This document shows, piece after piece, positions 34,849 to 45,120 of a stretch of 64,000 bases of DNA. The DNA comes from Pseudoxanthomonas japonensis (GTDB lineage Bacteria > Pseudomonadota > Gammaproteobacteria > Xanthomonadales > Xanthomonadaceae). Where the stretch lies: contig NZ_PDWW01000009.1 in NCBI RefSeq assembly GCF_010093445.1, forward strand, positions 50,216-114,215, written 5' to 3'. Position 1 is the stretch's first letter. Each line of letters opens with the position of its first letter. The notes under the pieces were generated by a model. The model made no database searches and had not been told where the DNA came from. It was given only the letters and a program-made list of their open reading frames with translations. The position numbers and the translations under genes are program-made.

Positions 34849-36372
34849 TCAGCGCGCGGCGAAATGCCCGTGGAAGCCGAGCGGCACCGTGTACGGCAGC
34901 CACGCCTGCGCCAGCGGACCCGCGTCCACCCGCCGCGCATCCAGCACCGCGATGCCACTGCGGCCCTTCGCCGCATCCAGCAGCGTGCCGACCAGCCAGC
35001 CGTCGTCGGGGCGCGTGCTGCCAGGCCACGGCACGAACAGGTGTTCTTCCACCAGCACGTCGCGCCCGTAGTCGTGCACCTGACGACGGCCGCGCGCCAG
35101 ATCGAAAGCGCCGATGCGGCTGAAGTACGGCGCCGTCGAACCGTCGGCATGGATCGGCGCGTACAGGCGCGCGGCGTCGCGCGACGGTGTGCGTGCGTCG
35201 AACACGGGGAACTCGATGCCGGCGACACCCGTGTCCTCCCATTGCGCCTTGCCGCTGCGCAGGTCCAGCACCAGGTCGCGCAGTGGACCCTTGCCGCCGT
35301 GCACATCGGCGTGACCGTCGCCGCTCATGGCCGCCTTCATCGGCGAGCGCGCTTCTTCCACGTCCAGGTGCTGCACGGCACGCACGGTGATGCGGCCGTC
35401 GCGCTCGGACGCATCGCCGAAGTGGTAGATCGCGGCGAAGTCCGTCTCGAACCATTGCGCCTTCGACGGCGTGGCCTTGTCGACCACCGCCACGCGCAGC
35501 GGCTGGTCCTGCCGGAAGCGCAGGCGTTCGAAGAACGCGCCCTTGCCTTCGAGGTAGCGGAACGGGATCAACGCGAACACCAGATGCCGGTCGGTCATCG
35601 CGAAACTGTGCAGGTAGCCCGGCACCGGCGTCTCCAGCACGTCCGCCGACGCGAGCGCGCCGTCGCGGCCGAGATGCCACACCACCAGCCCGTTGCCGCC
35701 CATCATCGAGATGGAACCGAAATTCCACATCGACCCGTCGCGGTCCACCAGCGGGTGCGCGGAGAACGGAATGGCGGCCAGGTCGGGACGCCAGGTCACC
35801 GGACCGAGCGTGGTAAGTTCGTCCGGATCCAGCTCGAATGCCGAGCCCGCTTCGGAAAGCGCGAACAGGCGGCCGTTGATCATCGTGACCGACGTATTCG
35901 CGGTATTCGCGTCATCGTTGTTGCGGATCGGCTGCATGTCGGGAATGGACGTGCCCGCCGTCGGATACAGGAAGCGCCCGGCTTTCTGCTCTCGCGTGAA
36001 CTTGGGCGTGGCCACCATGCGCGCGTGGTGGCTCAGCGTGCCGTCGCCATTGAAGCGCCACCCGTGCACCATGCCGTCGCCATCGAACCAGTGTTCGTAG
36101 CGGAAGCCGGCACGCTCGGTCCATGCGGGTCCGTTGCGGTACAGCGTGCCCGCGAAACCTGCCGGCAGCCGTCCTTCCAGCGGCACGGTCGCCGGGCCCA
36201 GCGTTTCGGATTGCACGGATTTCCAGCCCGCGAGCCATGGCTGTTCCCGCAAACCCGCTGCGAAGCGAGCGGGGTCGCCGGCGAAAGCGTGCTCGCTTCG
36301 CAGCAGCGCGGGCGCGACGGCCAGTGCGGTGGCACCGGACAGGAGAGTGCGCAGGAAGCGGCGGCGATCCAT
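34849..36372 (-). CDS. Carotenoid oxygenase family protein, Tat-exported
   Basis: 507 residues. Twin-arginine signal DRRRFLRTLLSGATALAVAPALL. The seven-bladed propeller family is recognisable from TLYRNGPAWTERAGFRYEHWFDGDGMVHGWRF, and from His residues spaced as in the non-heme iron site (in SAHPLVD, LHSFAMTDRHLVF and the C-terminal GFHGHF). Such enzymes cleave carotenoids, apocarotenoids or stilbenes at a double bond; the substrate is unknown. Start at the ATG at 36372, where the Tat motif begins. It is 10 bp downstream of a DUF2141 gene, a pairing often seen with this family. Confidence 0.88.
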   Translation of the reverse strand: MDRRRFLRTLLSGATALAVAPALLRSEHAFAGDPARFAAGLREQPWLAGWKSVQSETLGPATVPLEGRLPAGFAGTLYRNGPAWTERAGFRYEHWFDGDGMVHGWRFNGDGTLSHHARMVATPKFTREQKAGRFLYPTAGTSIPDMQPIRNNDDANTANTSVTMINGRLFALSEAGSAFELDPDELTTLGPVTWRPDLAAIPFSAHPLVDRDGSMWNFGSISMMGGNGLVVWHLGRDGALASADVLETPVPGYLHSFAMTDRHLVFALIPFRYLEGKGAFFERLRFRQDQPLRVAVVDKATPSKAQWFETDFAAIYHFGDASERDGRITVRAVQHLDVEEARSPMKAAMSGDGHADVHGGKGPLRDLVLDLRSGKAQWEDTGVAGIEFPVFDARTPSRDAARLYAPIHADGSTAPYFSRIGAFDLARGRRQVHDYGRDVLVEEHLFVPWPGSTRPDDGWLVGTLLDAAKGRSGIAVLDARRVDAGPLAQAWLPYTVPLGFHGHFAAR

Positions 36373-36382
36373 GGCCAGTTCC

Positions 36383-36814
36383 TCAACGCAGGGTGATGTC
36401 GATGGCGGCATCCTGCGCGCCGACCTCGAACCGGGCTTCGTCCCAGGTCGGCTTGCGCATCACGTTGGGATTGTTGCTGAAGCCGTAGGCCTCGACCGGC
36501 ATGCCGATCATGTTGCTGTCGAGCGTGCCGTTGCCGTTTTCGTCATGGGTCACCAGCACGGCATAGGCACCCGGCTGCAGATCCTTGAACACGAACGTCG
36601 CCACGTTGCCCTGCGGCGGAGCGCCATCGGCCTGTATGGGCTTCGCCTGCCCATCCCAGCCAGCCTGTGAGTCGACGACCGCCAGCTTCAGCAGGCCGGT
36701 CTGCGCGCGCACATCGTGCAGCGTCACGGTGAGGTCGGCCGCCCACGCGGGCAGGGCGGCACAACAGGTGAGTACAAGGGAGAGCGGCAGCGTGTAGTGC
36801 CTGGGACGGGACAT
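36383..36814 (-). CDS. DUF2141 exported protein
   Basis: 143 residues with a signal peptide ending in LPAWAA (about 26). The mature part is a beta-sandwich-like domain with FKDLQPGAYAVLVTHDENGNGTLD, resembling a small Ca-binding loop, and YGFSNNP, the hallmark of DUF2141. Function is unknown; it is in operon with the carotenoid oxygenase and may bind the same hydrophobic substrate (inference). The 101 bp upstream to the DAHP synthase stop hold no gene. Confidence 0.87.
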   Translation of the reverse strand: MSRPRHYTLPLSLVLTCCAALPAWAADLTVTLHDVRAQTGLLKLAVVDSQAGWDGQAKPIQADGAPPQGNVATFVFKDLQPGAYAVLVTHDENGNGTLDSNMIGMPVEAYGFSNNPNVMRKPTWDEARFEVGAQDAAIDITLR

Positions 36815-36915
36815 GGCGGACTCCGGTGGCGGGTGTGCGGCCAGTCTCGTCCGCCACCCCGCTCCGGTCAGTTGCCAGCCGTCATCTCTTCGACCTGCCG
36901 GAAGTCACTTCCTGC

Positions 36916-37995
36916 TTACGCCGCCTGTTCCACTGCATCGGCACGCTGCCGGCGCTCGCGCACCGCCGCGGCGAGTCGTTCCAGCACCTGCATCGAGGCG
37001 TCCCATCCAAGGCAGCCATCGGTGATGCTCTGCCCGTACGTCAGCGGCTGGCCATCGATCAGGTCCTGGCGGCCACCAACGAGGTGGCTCTCCACCATCA
37101 CGCCGACGATGCGCTGTTCGCCGGCTTCCAGTTGCGCGGCGATATCGTCGATCACGGCCGGCTGGTTGTCCGGGTTCTTGGCACTGTTGGCGTGGCTGGC
37201 ATCGACCATCAGGCGCGCCGGCAGTCCCGACTTCGCCAGCACCTGGCTGGCAGCCTCGATGCTGGCGGCATCGTAGTTGGGTGCCTTGCCGCCGCGCAGG
37301 ATCACATGGCAATCGGGATTGCCCGCGGTCGCCGCGATGGCGGAGCGGCCTTCCTTCGTCACCGCCAGGAAATGGTGCGGATGCGAGGCCGCCCCGACCG
37401 CATCCACCGCGATCTTCACGTTGCCGTCGGTGCCGTTCTTGAAACCGACCGGGCACGACAGACCGCTGGCCATTTCGCGGTGCACCTGGCTTTCGGTAGT
37501 GCGTGCCCCGATCGCGCCCCACGCCACCAGGTCGCTGATGTACTGCGGCGAGATGGTGTCGAGGTACTCGCAGCCGGCTGGCAGGCCGAGCGCGTTGATG
37601 TCGCGCAGCAGGCCGCGCGCCAGCCGCAGTCCGCGATTGATGTCGAAACTGCCGTCCAGCGCCGGATCGTTGATCAGCCCCTTCCAGCCGACCGTCGTAC
37701 GCGGCTTCTCGAAATACACGCGCATCACGACTTCCAGATCATCGGCCAGCGCATCGCGCAGCGGCTTCAGGCGCTTGGCGTACTCGATGGCCGACGTGGG
37801 ATCGTGGATCGAGCAGGGCCCGATCACCACCACGAGGCGGTCGTCGCGGCCGTGCAGGATGTCGTGCAGCGCGGCGCGCGATCCGGACACGGTCTGCGAC
37901 ACCGCGTCGTCGCACGGCAGTTCACCGATCACGGCGGCGGGCGTGACCAGCTCATCGAGTTTTCGGATGCGCAGGTCGTCGGTATGGGGGGCCAT
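36916..37995 (-). CDS. aroG: 3-deoxy-7-phosphoheptulonate (DAHP) synthase, class I AroFGH type
   Basis: 359 residues. First step of the shikimate pathway: PEP plus erythrose 4-phosphate to DAHP. Visible motifs: VVVIGPCSIHDPTSAIEYA, MRVYFEKPRTTVGWKGLINDP, GFKNGTDGNVKIAVDA, HVILRGGKAPNYD, MVDASHANSAKNP and GVMVESHL, the last ones carrying metal ligands. The start is the ATG at 37995, preceded by CGGAGA. A terminator and an aromatic leader peptide lie immediately upstream, indicating attenuation control by aromatic amino acids in addition to any feedback inhibition. Confidence 0.96.
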   Translation of the reverse strand: MAPHTDDLRIRKLDELVTPAAVIGELPCDDAVSQTVSGSRAALHDILHGRDDRLVVVIGPCSIHDPTSAIEYAKRLKPLRDALADDLEVVMRVYFEKPRTTVGWKGLINDPALDGSFDINRGLRLARGLLRDINALGLPAGCEYLDTISPQYISDLVAWGAIGARTTESQVHREMASGLSCPVGFKNGTDGNVKIAVDAVGAASHPHHFLAVTKEGRSAIAATAGNPDCHVILRGGKAPNYDAASIEAASQVLAKSGLPARLMVDASHANSAKNPDNQPAVIDDIAAQLEAGEQRIVGVMVESHLVGGRQDLIDGQPLTYGQSITDGCLGWDASMQVLERLAAAVRERRQRADAVEQAA

Positions 37996-38014
37996 CGGGG
38001 TTCTCCGGGTCAAC

Positions 38015-38043
38015 AAAAAAGCCGCCAGGTTCGCTGGCGGCTT
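38015..38043 (-). terminator. Attenuator terminator in front of aroG
   Basis: Perfect 10-bp stem AAGCCGCCAG-N5-CTGGCGGCTT (38043-38034 with 38028-38019) followed by a T-run on the minus strand. It ends about 20 nt before the aroG ATG, upstream of its ribosome site. A GGCGGC (38092-38087) in the leader can instead pair with GCCGCC (38041-38036) of the terminator's first arm, giving an antiterminator. A CCGCG/CGCGG stem (38107-38103 with 38095-38091) can sequester that segment. Confidence 0.85.
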
Positions 38044-38067
38044 CAAGGGGATTCTTCTGGTGTTTCG

Positions 38068-38145
38068 CTAGAAGGAACACAGCCTCGCCGCCGCGGAAGG
38101 ATCGCGGTAATACCAGAACCAAAAGCGGGCGCGGGCAGTGTTCAC
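38068..38145 (-). CDS. Aromatic leader peptide controlling aroG
   Basis: 25 codons starting with GTG at 38145 and ending TAG. Codons 8-13 read Phe-Trp-Phe-Trp-Tyr-Tyr within ARARFWFWYYRDP, and a further Phe precedes the stop. Such a run is wildly improbable by chance and names the end products of the pathway opened by aroG. Stalling at codons 8-13 (38124-38107) would cover the first half of the pause hairpin and allow antitermination. No ATG is in frame and no clear Shine-Dalgarno precedes the GTG. The frame ATG AAA at 38192 ends with TGA one base into this GTG, so translational coupling is possible. Confidence 0.8.
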   Translation of the reverse strand: MNTARARFWFWYYRDPSAAARLCSF

Positions 38146-38209
38146 GCGGCCATTGAGCCACGCATGGAGAGGCTTGTCGAATGTTTCATCGGCAACGGAA
38201 GCCGCAGGA

Positions 38210-38818
38210 TCACGCGGCGGTGAAGAACATCAGGTAGACCAGCCGTCCGTCCTCCATCGTGCTGCCGAACGCGGGACCGGCGGTATGCCACAGCCAGGGA
38301 CGCAGCAGCACCAGCCGGTTGAATCGCATCGGCACCTGCATGGTGGGTTCCCACACGCTGTCGTCGTTGCTGTGCTTCTCGATGATCTCCTGGTGCATCT
38401 GTGCATGCGAGGTGAACCCCATCTCCGCGAGCTCCGCATCGTTGAGCGGCGCGCGGTCGCGGTTCGACGGACGATGACGGAAGAACTCCGTACCGCCGCG
38501 GCAATCCTCCGGCTTGCTCAGATAGAGGATGCCCGACCAGTACGCCTGGTCGATGTGCACCTTCGCGCTGCCGACATCGCTGGCCAGTGTGATGCGGAAC
38601 TTGCCGTGCGACTGCAGCGGGTTGATCGGCTTGAGGCGCTCGCCGGTGAGATGCGAGGCGATCTCGGACAGGCCTTCGATCTCGATGCGCTCCAGCGAGT
38701 TGCGGCCCGGGAAGGGACCACGCAGGTCGGGATAGGTCAGCTTGAGCGCCGCCTCGCGCAACGACAGCGCGTCCTGCTGGCCGAGGAAGTCGTCGACGAC
38801 GATAAGCGAGGTATGCAT
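38210..38818 (-). CDS. DUF6445-like, 2-oxoglutarate/Fe(II) oxygenase-fold protein
   Basis: 202 residues. The pattern HIDQ (HxD) at about 87, a distal His in LLRPWLWHTAGP, and a late Arg (DGRLVYLMFF) match the iron and 2OG-binding residues of the double-stranded beta-helix dioxygenases. GILYLSKPEDCRGGTEFFRH fits the DUF6445 family, whose members often accompany flavin-dependent halogenase and TonB-receptor clusters. Here it stands between groEL and the aroG leader, on the same strand as both. Substrate unknown. RNA from this gene could read into the aroG attenuator. Confidence 0.7.
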   Translation of the reverse strand: MHTSLIVVDDFLGQQDALSLREAALKLTYPDLRGPFPGRNSLERIEIEGLSEIASHLTGERLKPINPLQSHGKFRITLASDVGSAKVHIDQAYWSGILYLSKPEDCRGGTEFFRHRPSNRDRAPLNDAELAEMGFTSHAQMHQEIIEKHSNDDSVWEPTMQVPMRFNRLVLLRPWLWHTAGPAFGSTMEDGRLVYLMFFTAA

Positions 38819-38856
38819 GACGTGCAGGCTAACGGTCGACCCGCATCACGACAAGG

Positions 38857-38886
38857 CAAAAAGAAACCCCGCCTTGCGGCGGGGTT
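38857..38886 (-). terminator. Intrinsic terminator of groES-groEL
   Basis: Stem AACCCCGCC-gcaa-GGCGGGGTT (38886-38865) followed by TCTTTTT on the minus strand, 33 bp after the groEL stop codon. Confidence 0.9.
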
Positions 38887-38918
38887 CCCGGTACTGCGGT
38901 ACAGCGGACGCGGACTTC

Positions 38919-40987
<2,069 letters not shown>

Positions 40988-41031
40988 GTCAATCCTCTTA
41001 AGTGATTGATTGGACTAGGAAAGGGGCGGCG

Positions 41032-41061
41032 ATGTTAGCACTCGCCTCGGGGGACTGCCAA
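41032..41061 (-). promoter_or_regulatory. groES promoter overlapping a CIRCE-like HrcA operator
   Basis: TTAGCACTC (41035-41043), N9, GACTGCCAA (41053-41061) matches CIRCE (TTAGCACTC-N9-GAGTGCTAA) perfectly in one arm and at 7 of 9 positions in the other. On the minus strand TTGGCA (41061-41056), 18 bp, TAACAT (41037-41032) is a promoter lying exactly on the operator. This predicts HrcA repression relieved by heat. Confidence 0.82.
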
Positions 41062-41194
41062 CGTCGCGGACACAAAAACCCGGCAACGCCGGATGCCGAC
41101 CGATGTTGGGAGGGCCCGCGGCGCTTTCAAGGGCCGGGCCGCAGATTTTTTTGCGGGAGGGCCGGACCGGACGGTCTGCGATAATCGCCGGCCC

Positions 41195-41530
41195 ATGCCC
41201 GTCTTCCTGATCCTGTCCACCTGCCCGGACGCCGCCACCGCCCAGCGGCTGGCGCGGACGCTGGTGGACGAACGGCTGGCGGCCTGCGTGAACCTGCTGC
41301 CGGGCGTGGTCTCGACCTACCGCTGGCAGGACGCCGTGGAGCAGGCGACCGAAGTCCAGCTGCTGGCCAAGACCGCCGGGGACCGGCGCGATGCGCTGAT
41401 CGCCCGGCTGGCCGAACTCCACCCGTATGAACTGCCGGAGATCCTGGCGGTCGAAACCGCCGCTGGCCTGCCCGCCTACCTGGACTGGGTGACCGCCGAA
41501 ACCCGGGCCGACGCCCGCGCCCCCGAGTGA
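41195..41530 (+). CDS. cutA: Divalent-cation tolerance protein CutA
   Basis: 111 residues with the CutA1 pattern: FLILSTCPDAATAQRLARTLVDERLAACVNLLPGVVSTYRW, EVQLLAKT, and LHPYELPEILAVE near the C-terminus. It forms trimers resembling PII signalling proteins; the copper role is debated. Encoded 4 bp ahead of dsbD, a frequent neighbour in gammaproteobacteria. Start at the ATG at 41195, matching family length. Confidence 0.96.
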   Translation: MPVFLILSTCPDAATAQRLARTLVDERLAACVNLLPGVVSTYRWQDAVEQATEVQLLAKTAGDRRDALIARLAELHPYELPEILAVETAAGLPAYLDWVTAETRADARAPE

Positions 41531-41534
41531 CCCG

Positions 41535-43832
41535 ATGACGCCGATCCGCACCCTGTTCGCCTGCCTGCTGCTCCTCGCCTCGCTGATCGCGCCGGCCGCG
41601 TCCGCCGCGATCACCCAGGATGACCTGCTGCCGGTGGACGAGGCCTTCGTGCTGACGGCGACCGCGCCGACGCGCGACCGCATCGAGGTGCGCTGGAAGA
41701 TCACCGACGGCTACTACCTCTACCGCCATCGCACTGGCGTGGAGGCCGATGCCGGCTTCGCCGCACAGCCGCTGCAACTGCCCAAGGGCAAGGCGTACCG
41801 CGACGAGTTCTTCGGCGACGTCGAGACCTACCGCGACGAACTGCTCGCCACCCTGCCCGGCCAACCGACGGCGTCGACCGACAGCGTCACCCTGAAGATC
41901 AAATACCAGGGCTGCGCCGACGCCGGCATCTGCTACCCGCCGCAGACGCGCACGCTGAAGGTGGCGCTGCCGCCAGCCGCGGACGGCGGCGCCTTCGTCC
42001 CGCTGGGATCCGGCGCGCTCACCGGCGGCCTGCTCGGCCAGAAACCGCAGGCCGGCATCGACGCGCTGCCGTTGCCGGCAGAGCAGGCCTTCGCCTTCGA
42101 GGCGATCGCATTCAACGGCAACGAACTGCTGCTGCGCTTCACGCCGGCACGCGGCTATTACGTCTACCGCGACCGCACCTCGATGGCGCTGGAAGGCGCC
42201 AAGGGCATCGCGCTGCAGGCGCCGCGCTGGCCGAAGGGCAAGGCGCACCGCGACGAGCATTTCGGCGAGGTCACGGTCTACTTCGACCAGGCCGAAGTGC
42301 CGGTGCCGCTGCGACGCGACCGTGCGGACGCCACGCAGGCCACGCTGCGCGTCACCTTCCAGGGCTGCCAGACCGACGGCATCTGCTATCCGCCGATGAC
42401 GCGGCGCGTGAAGCTGTCGATTCCCGCCGGCACGGTGACGCCGGACAGCACCCCGGACGTACCCGCTCCTGCTGCCGTCGCGCCGCTGCCAACGAGCGCG
42501 ACGACACCCGACAGCACGCCGGCCGCGGCGCCGGACGCAGCCGCGACGACCACACCCGCCGCGGCCGAGGTCGAGCGCACGCGTCCGCCCGAAGACGTAC
42601 TTGCACGCAACCAGGGCGGCGCCACGTCGCTGCTCGTCGCACTCGCGCTGGCGCTGGTCGGCGGCCTGATCCTCAACCTGATGCCGTGCGTGCTGCCGAT
42701 CCTGTCGCTGAAGGCGCTATCGTTGGCCGAGAGCGGGCAGAACGAAGGCGACGCCCGTCGGCGTGCGCTCTGGTACACCGCCGGCGTGCTGGTCAGCTTT
42801 GTCGCCGTCGGCGCGCTGGCCATCGCGCTGCGCGCCGCCGGTCAGGCGCTGGGCTGGGGCTTCCAGTTGCAGCAGCCATGGTTGGTCGGCCTGTTGGCCT
42901 ATGTGATGTTCGCGGTAGGCCTGAGTCTGTCCGGTGTATTCGCGGTCGGCCATCGGCTGGCCGGTGCCGGGCACGGGTTGGCGTCGCGACGCGGTCCGGT
43001 GGGCGACTTCTTCACCGGCGTGCTGGCGGTGGTCGTGGCCAGCCCGTGCACGGCCCCCTTCATGGGCGTGGCGCTCGCCTACGCCTTCACCGCACCCACG
43101 CCGCTCGCGCTGCTGGTGTTCGCGGTGCTCGGCCTGGGACTGGCGTTGCCGTTCCTGCTGATCGGCTTCGTCCCCGCGCTGGCGAACCGTCTGCCACGGC
43201 CCGGTGCATGGATGGAGACGCTGAAGCAGGTGCTCGCCTTCCCGATGTACCTGACCGCCGTGTGGCTGCTGTGGGTGCTCGGCAAACAGCGCGGCATCGA
43301 CGCGGTCGGCCTGGCACTGGTCGGGCTGGTGCTGCTGGCGCTGGGCCTGTGGTGGTTCCAGCGCGTGCGCTTCGCCACGTCGCCGTTGCCTCGCGTGCTG
43401 GCGCTGGCGCTCGCCGCCGCCGCACTGGTGCCCTTGCTGATGGTGCACCGCTTGCCGGTGGCCACCGCCGCTGCACCGACGGCGGAAGGCCATGTGGCGT
43501 ATTCCGCCGAACGCCTGGCGGCGTTGCGCGCCGAGGGCCGCATCGTCTTCGTCGACATGACCGCCGACTGGTGCGTCACCTGCAAGGCCAACGAAAAGGC
43601 CGTACTCAACACCGCGGCGTTCCGCGACCTGCTCGCCACGCACGAGGCGGTGATGATGACGGGCGACTGGACCAACGTGGATCCGGCCATCACCGCCTTC
43701 CTCGAACAGCACAAGGCCGTCGGTGTTCCGCTGTACGTGGTGTATCCGCGCAACGGCGGCGAAGGCGAGGTGCTGCCCACCGTGCTGACCCGCGACACCA
43801 TGCGCCAGGCGTTCGAACGGGCCGCGCGTTGA
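41535..43832 (+). CDS. dsbD: Thiol:disulfide interchange protein DsbD with duplicated alpha domain
   Basis: 765 residues; passes electrons from cytoplasmic thioredoxin to periplasmic reductases. After a signal peptide (ends SAA, about 24) come two consecutive DsbD-alpha-type domains: the first with C127 and C133 (QGCADAGICYPP), the second with C278 and C284 (QGCQTDGICYPP). E. coli DsbD has one such domain with the same six-residue Cys spacing. An eight-helix core follows, with its Cys in NLMPCVLPI and ASPCTAPF, then a thioredoxin-like domain with C680 and C683 (ADWCVTCKA). The extra alpha domain accounts for the added length. Confidence 0.95.
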   Translation: MTPIRTLFACLLLLASLIAPAASAAITQDDLLPVDEAFVLTATAPTRDRIEVRWKITDGYYLYRHRTGVEADAGFAAQPLQLPKGKAYRDEFFGDVETYRDELLATLPGQPTASTDSVTLKIKYQGCADAGICYPPQTRTLKVALPPAADGGAFVPLGSGALTGGLLGQKPQAGIDALPLPAEQAFAFEAIAFNGNELLLRFTPARGYYVYRDRTSMALEGAKGIALQAPRWPKGKAHRDEHFGEVTVYFDQAEVPVPLRRDRADATQATLRVTFQGCQTDGICYPPMTRRVKLSIPAGTVTPDSTPDVPAPAAVAPLPTSATTPDSTPAAAPDAAATTTPAAAEVERTRPPEDVLARNQGGATSLLVALALALVGGLILNLMPCVLPILSLKALSLAESGQNEGDARRRALWYTAGVLVSFVAVGALAIALRAAGQALGWGFQLQQPWLVGLLAYVMFAVGLSLSGVFAVGHRLAGAGHGLASRRGPVGDFFTGVLAVVVASPCTAPFMGVALAYAFTAPTPLALLVFAVLGLGLALPFLLIGFVPALANRLPRPGAWMETLKQVLAFPMYLTAVWLLWVLGKQRGIDAVGLALVGLVLLALGLWWFQRVRFATSPLPRVLALALAAAALVPLLMVHRLPVATAAAPTAEGHVAYSAERLAALRAEGRIVFVDMTADWCVTCKANEKAVLNTAAFRDLLATHEAVMMTGDWTNVDPAITAFLEQHKAVGVPLYVVYPRNGGEGEVLPTVLTRDTMRQAFERAAR

Positions 43833-44422
43833 AGATCACCACGCCGCGCATCGTCGCCGTCGCGATCCTCGCTGGCGGACTGGGCCTGGCGGCCAGCGTC
43901 TGGTTCAACGGCAATCCGTTCTGGCGCACGCTGATGGGAGAACGCGCCCTGCAGGCCGCCACGAACGCGACAGCGCCCACACCGCCTGCGGGCGTGACCC
44001 CAGCCGGGATCGGCGATCCGATGCCGGCGATCGCGCTTCCCGGACTGGACGGAACCGTCGTCGACCTGCGCACGCGCTACGCCGGCAAGCGGCTGCTGAT
44101 TAACGTGTGGGCGAGCTGGTGCGGCCCCTGCATCGAGGAGATGCCGGAACTGGATCGTTTCGCCGCCTCGCAGGGCGCGGACGGCGTGCAGGTGATCGGG
44201 CTGGCGCTGGACACCCCGGACGGCGTGCGCGACTTCACCGCGAAGATCCCCGTGCGCTATCCGATCGTGCTGGATACGCCGGGTCCCGCCGACGCCAGCG
44301 TCTGGCTGGGCAACGCCAAGGGCGTGTTGCCCTACACCGTGCTGGTCGGGGCAGACGGGCGCATCGAGCGGCAGAAGATCGGTCCGTTCGTCCACGGCGA
44401 GATCAGCGGCTGGGCCCAGTAA
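43829..44422 (+). CDS. TlpA-like membrane-anchored thioredoxin-fold protein
   Basis: 197 residues with a proposed TTG start overlapping the dsbD stop by 4 bp (TTGA). An N-terminal helix (about 8-25) anchors it to the membrane; the thioredoxin-like domain has LINVWASWCGPCIEEMPEL with a WCGPC active site and cis-Pro in LPYTVLVG. It probably takes electrons from DsbD to reduce cytochrome c apoproteins or other periplasmic thiols (inference from order). No ATG is available near the start, hence the TTG choice. Confidence 0.87.
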   Translation: MKITTPRIVAVAILAGGLGLAASVWFNGNPFWRTLMGERALQAATNATAPTPPAGVTPAGIGDPMPAIALPGLDGTVVDLRTRYAGKRLLINVWASWCGPCIEEMPELDRFAASQGADGVQVIGLALDTPDGVRDFTAKIPVRYPIVLDTPGPADASVWLGNAKGVLPYTVLVGADGRIERQKIGPFVHGEISGWAQ

Positions 44423-44627
44423 GCCGCAACGTCGGCGAACCAGCCGTCAACGCGCGGAAGGACGCTGCCCTTGCCCAACCCGTAACCCGCGCACGGCGCC
44501 CACGATTGCGCGATCCGGGGACGAACCCGCCAGAAATCAAACATTCGTTTAAATCATGGCGAACTTCGGCGAACTGGACAGCATTGCCCGCTTCGCGCAG
44601 ACTGCCGCCCTTCCGCTGGAGAGCCGA

Positions 44628-45068
44628 ATGGCGAAGCTGCTGGTCCTGCATGGCCCCAACCTCAATCTGCTCGGCACCCGCGAGCCGGAGGTCTATGGCC
44701 ATGCGACGCTGGCGGACATCGACCTGGCGCTGGTTGCACAGGCGCAGGCCGCCGGCCACCAGCTGGAGGCGTTCCAGTCCAATGCCGAGCATGCGCTGGT
44801 CGACCGCATCCAGGCCGCCCGCACCGACGGCACCGCCTTCATCCTGATCAACCCGGCCGCGTTCACCCACACCTCGGTCGCGATCCGCGACGCGTTGGCG
44901 GCGGTGGCCCTGCCCTTCATCGAAATCCACCTGTCCAACCCGCACAGCCGCGAACCCTTCCGCCACACCAGCTACCTCAGCGACAAGGCGGTGGGCGTGG
45001 TCTGCGGCTTCGGCGCCGACAGCTACCGCTACGCGCTGGACGCCGCCCTGCAGCGGCTGCCGGCCTGA
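44628..45068 (+). CDS. aroQ: Type II 3-dehydroquinate dehydratase
   Basis: 146 residues. Third step of the shikimate pathway. N-terminal [21 protein letters not shown] supplies the catalytic Tyr and Arg, followed by [29 protein letters not shown] and [20 protein letters not shown] with the catalytic His. The ATG at 44628 after GGAGAG gives standard family length; the frame extends 24 codons upstream without similarity. As in many proteobacteria it sits directly ahead of accB. A TTTAAAT at about 44549 in the preceding 205-bp gap may belong to the operon promoter. Confidence 0.97.
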   Translation: MAKLLVLHGPNLNLLGTREPEVYGHATLADIDLALVAQAQAAGHQLEAFQSNAEHALVDRIQAARTDGTAFILINPAAFTHTSVAIRDALAAVALPFIEIHLSNPHSREPFRHTSYLSDKAVGVVCGFGADSYRYALDAALQRLPA

Positions 45069-45120
45069 CATCCCTTCTTTTGGTTCCCTGCGGGGAACCG
45101 CGTTCAACCACGAGGCTCCC

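Noticed and set aside
38145..38192. 15-codon frame ATG 38192 to TGA overlapping the aromatic leader start
   Set aside because: It has no Shine-Dalgarno and no meaningful composition; kept only as a possible coupling device for the GTG of the leader peptide, not as a gene.
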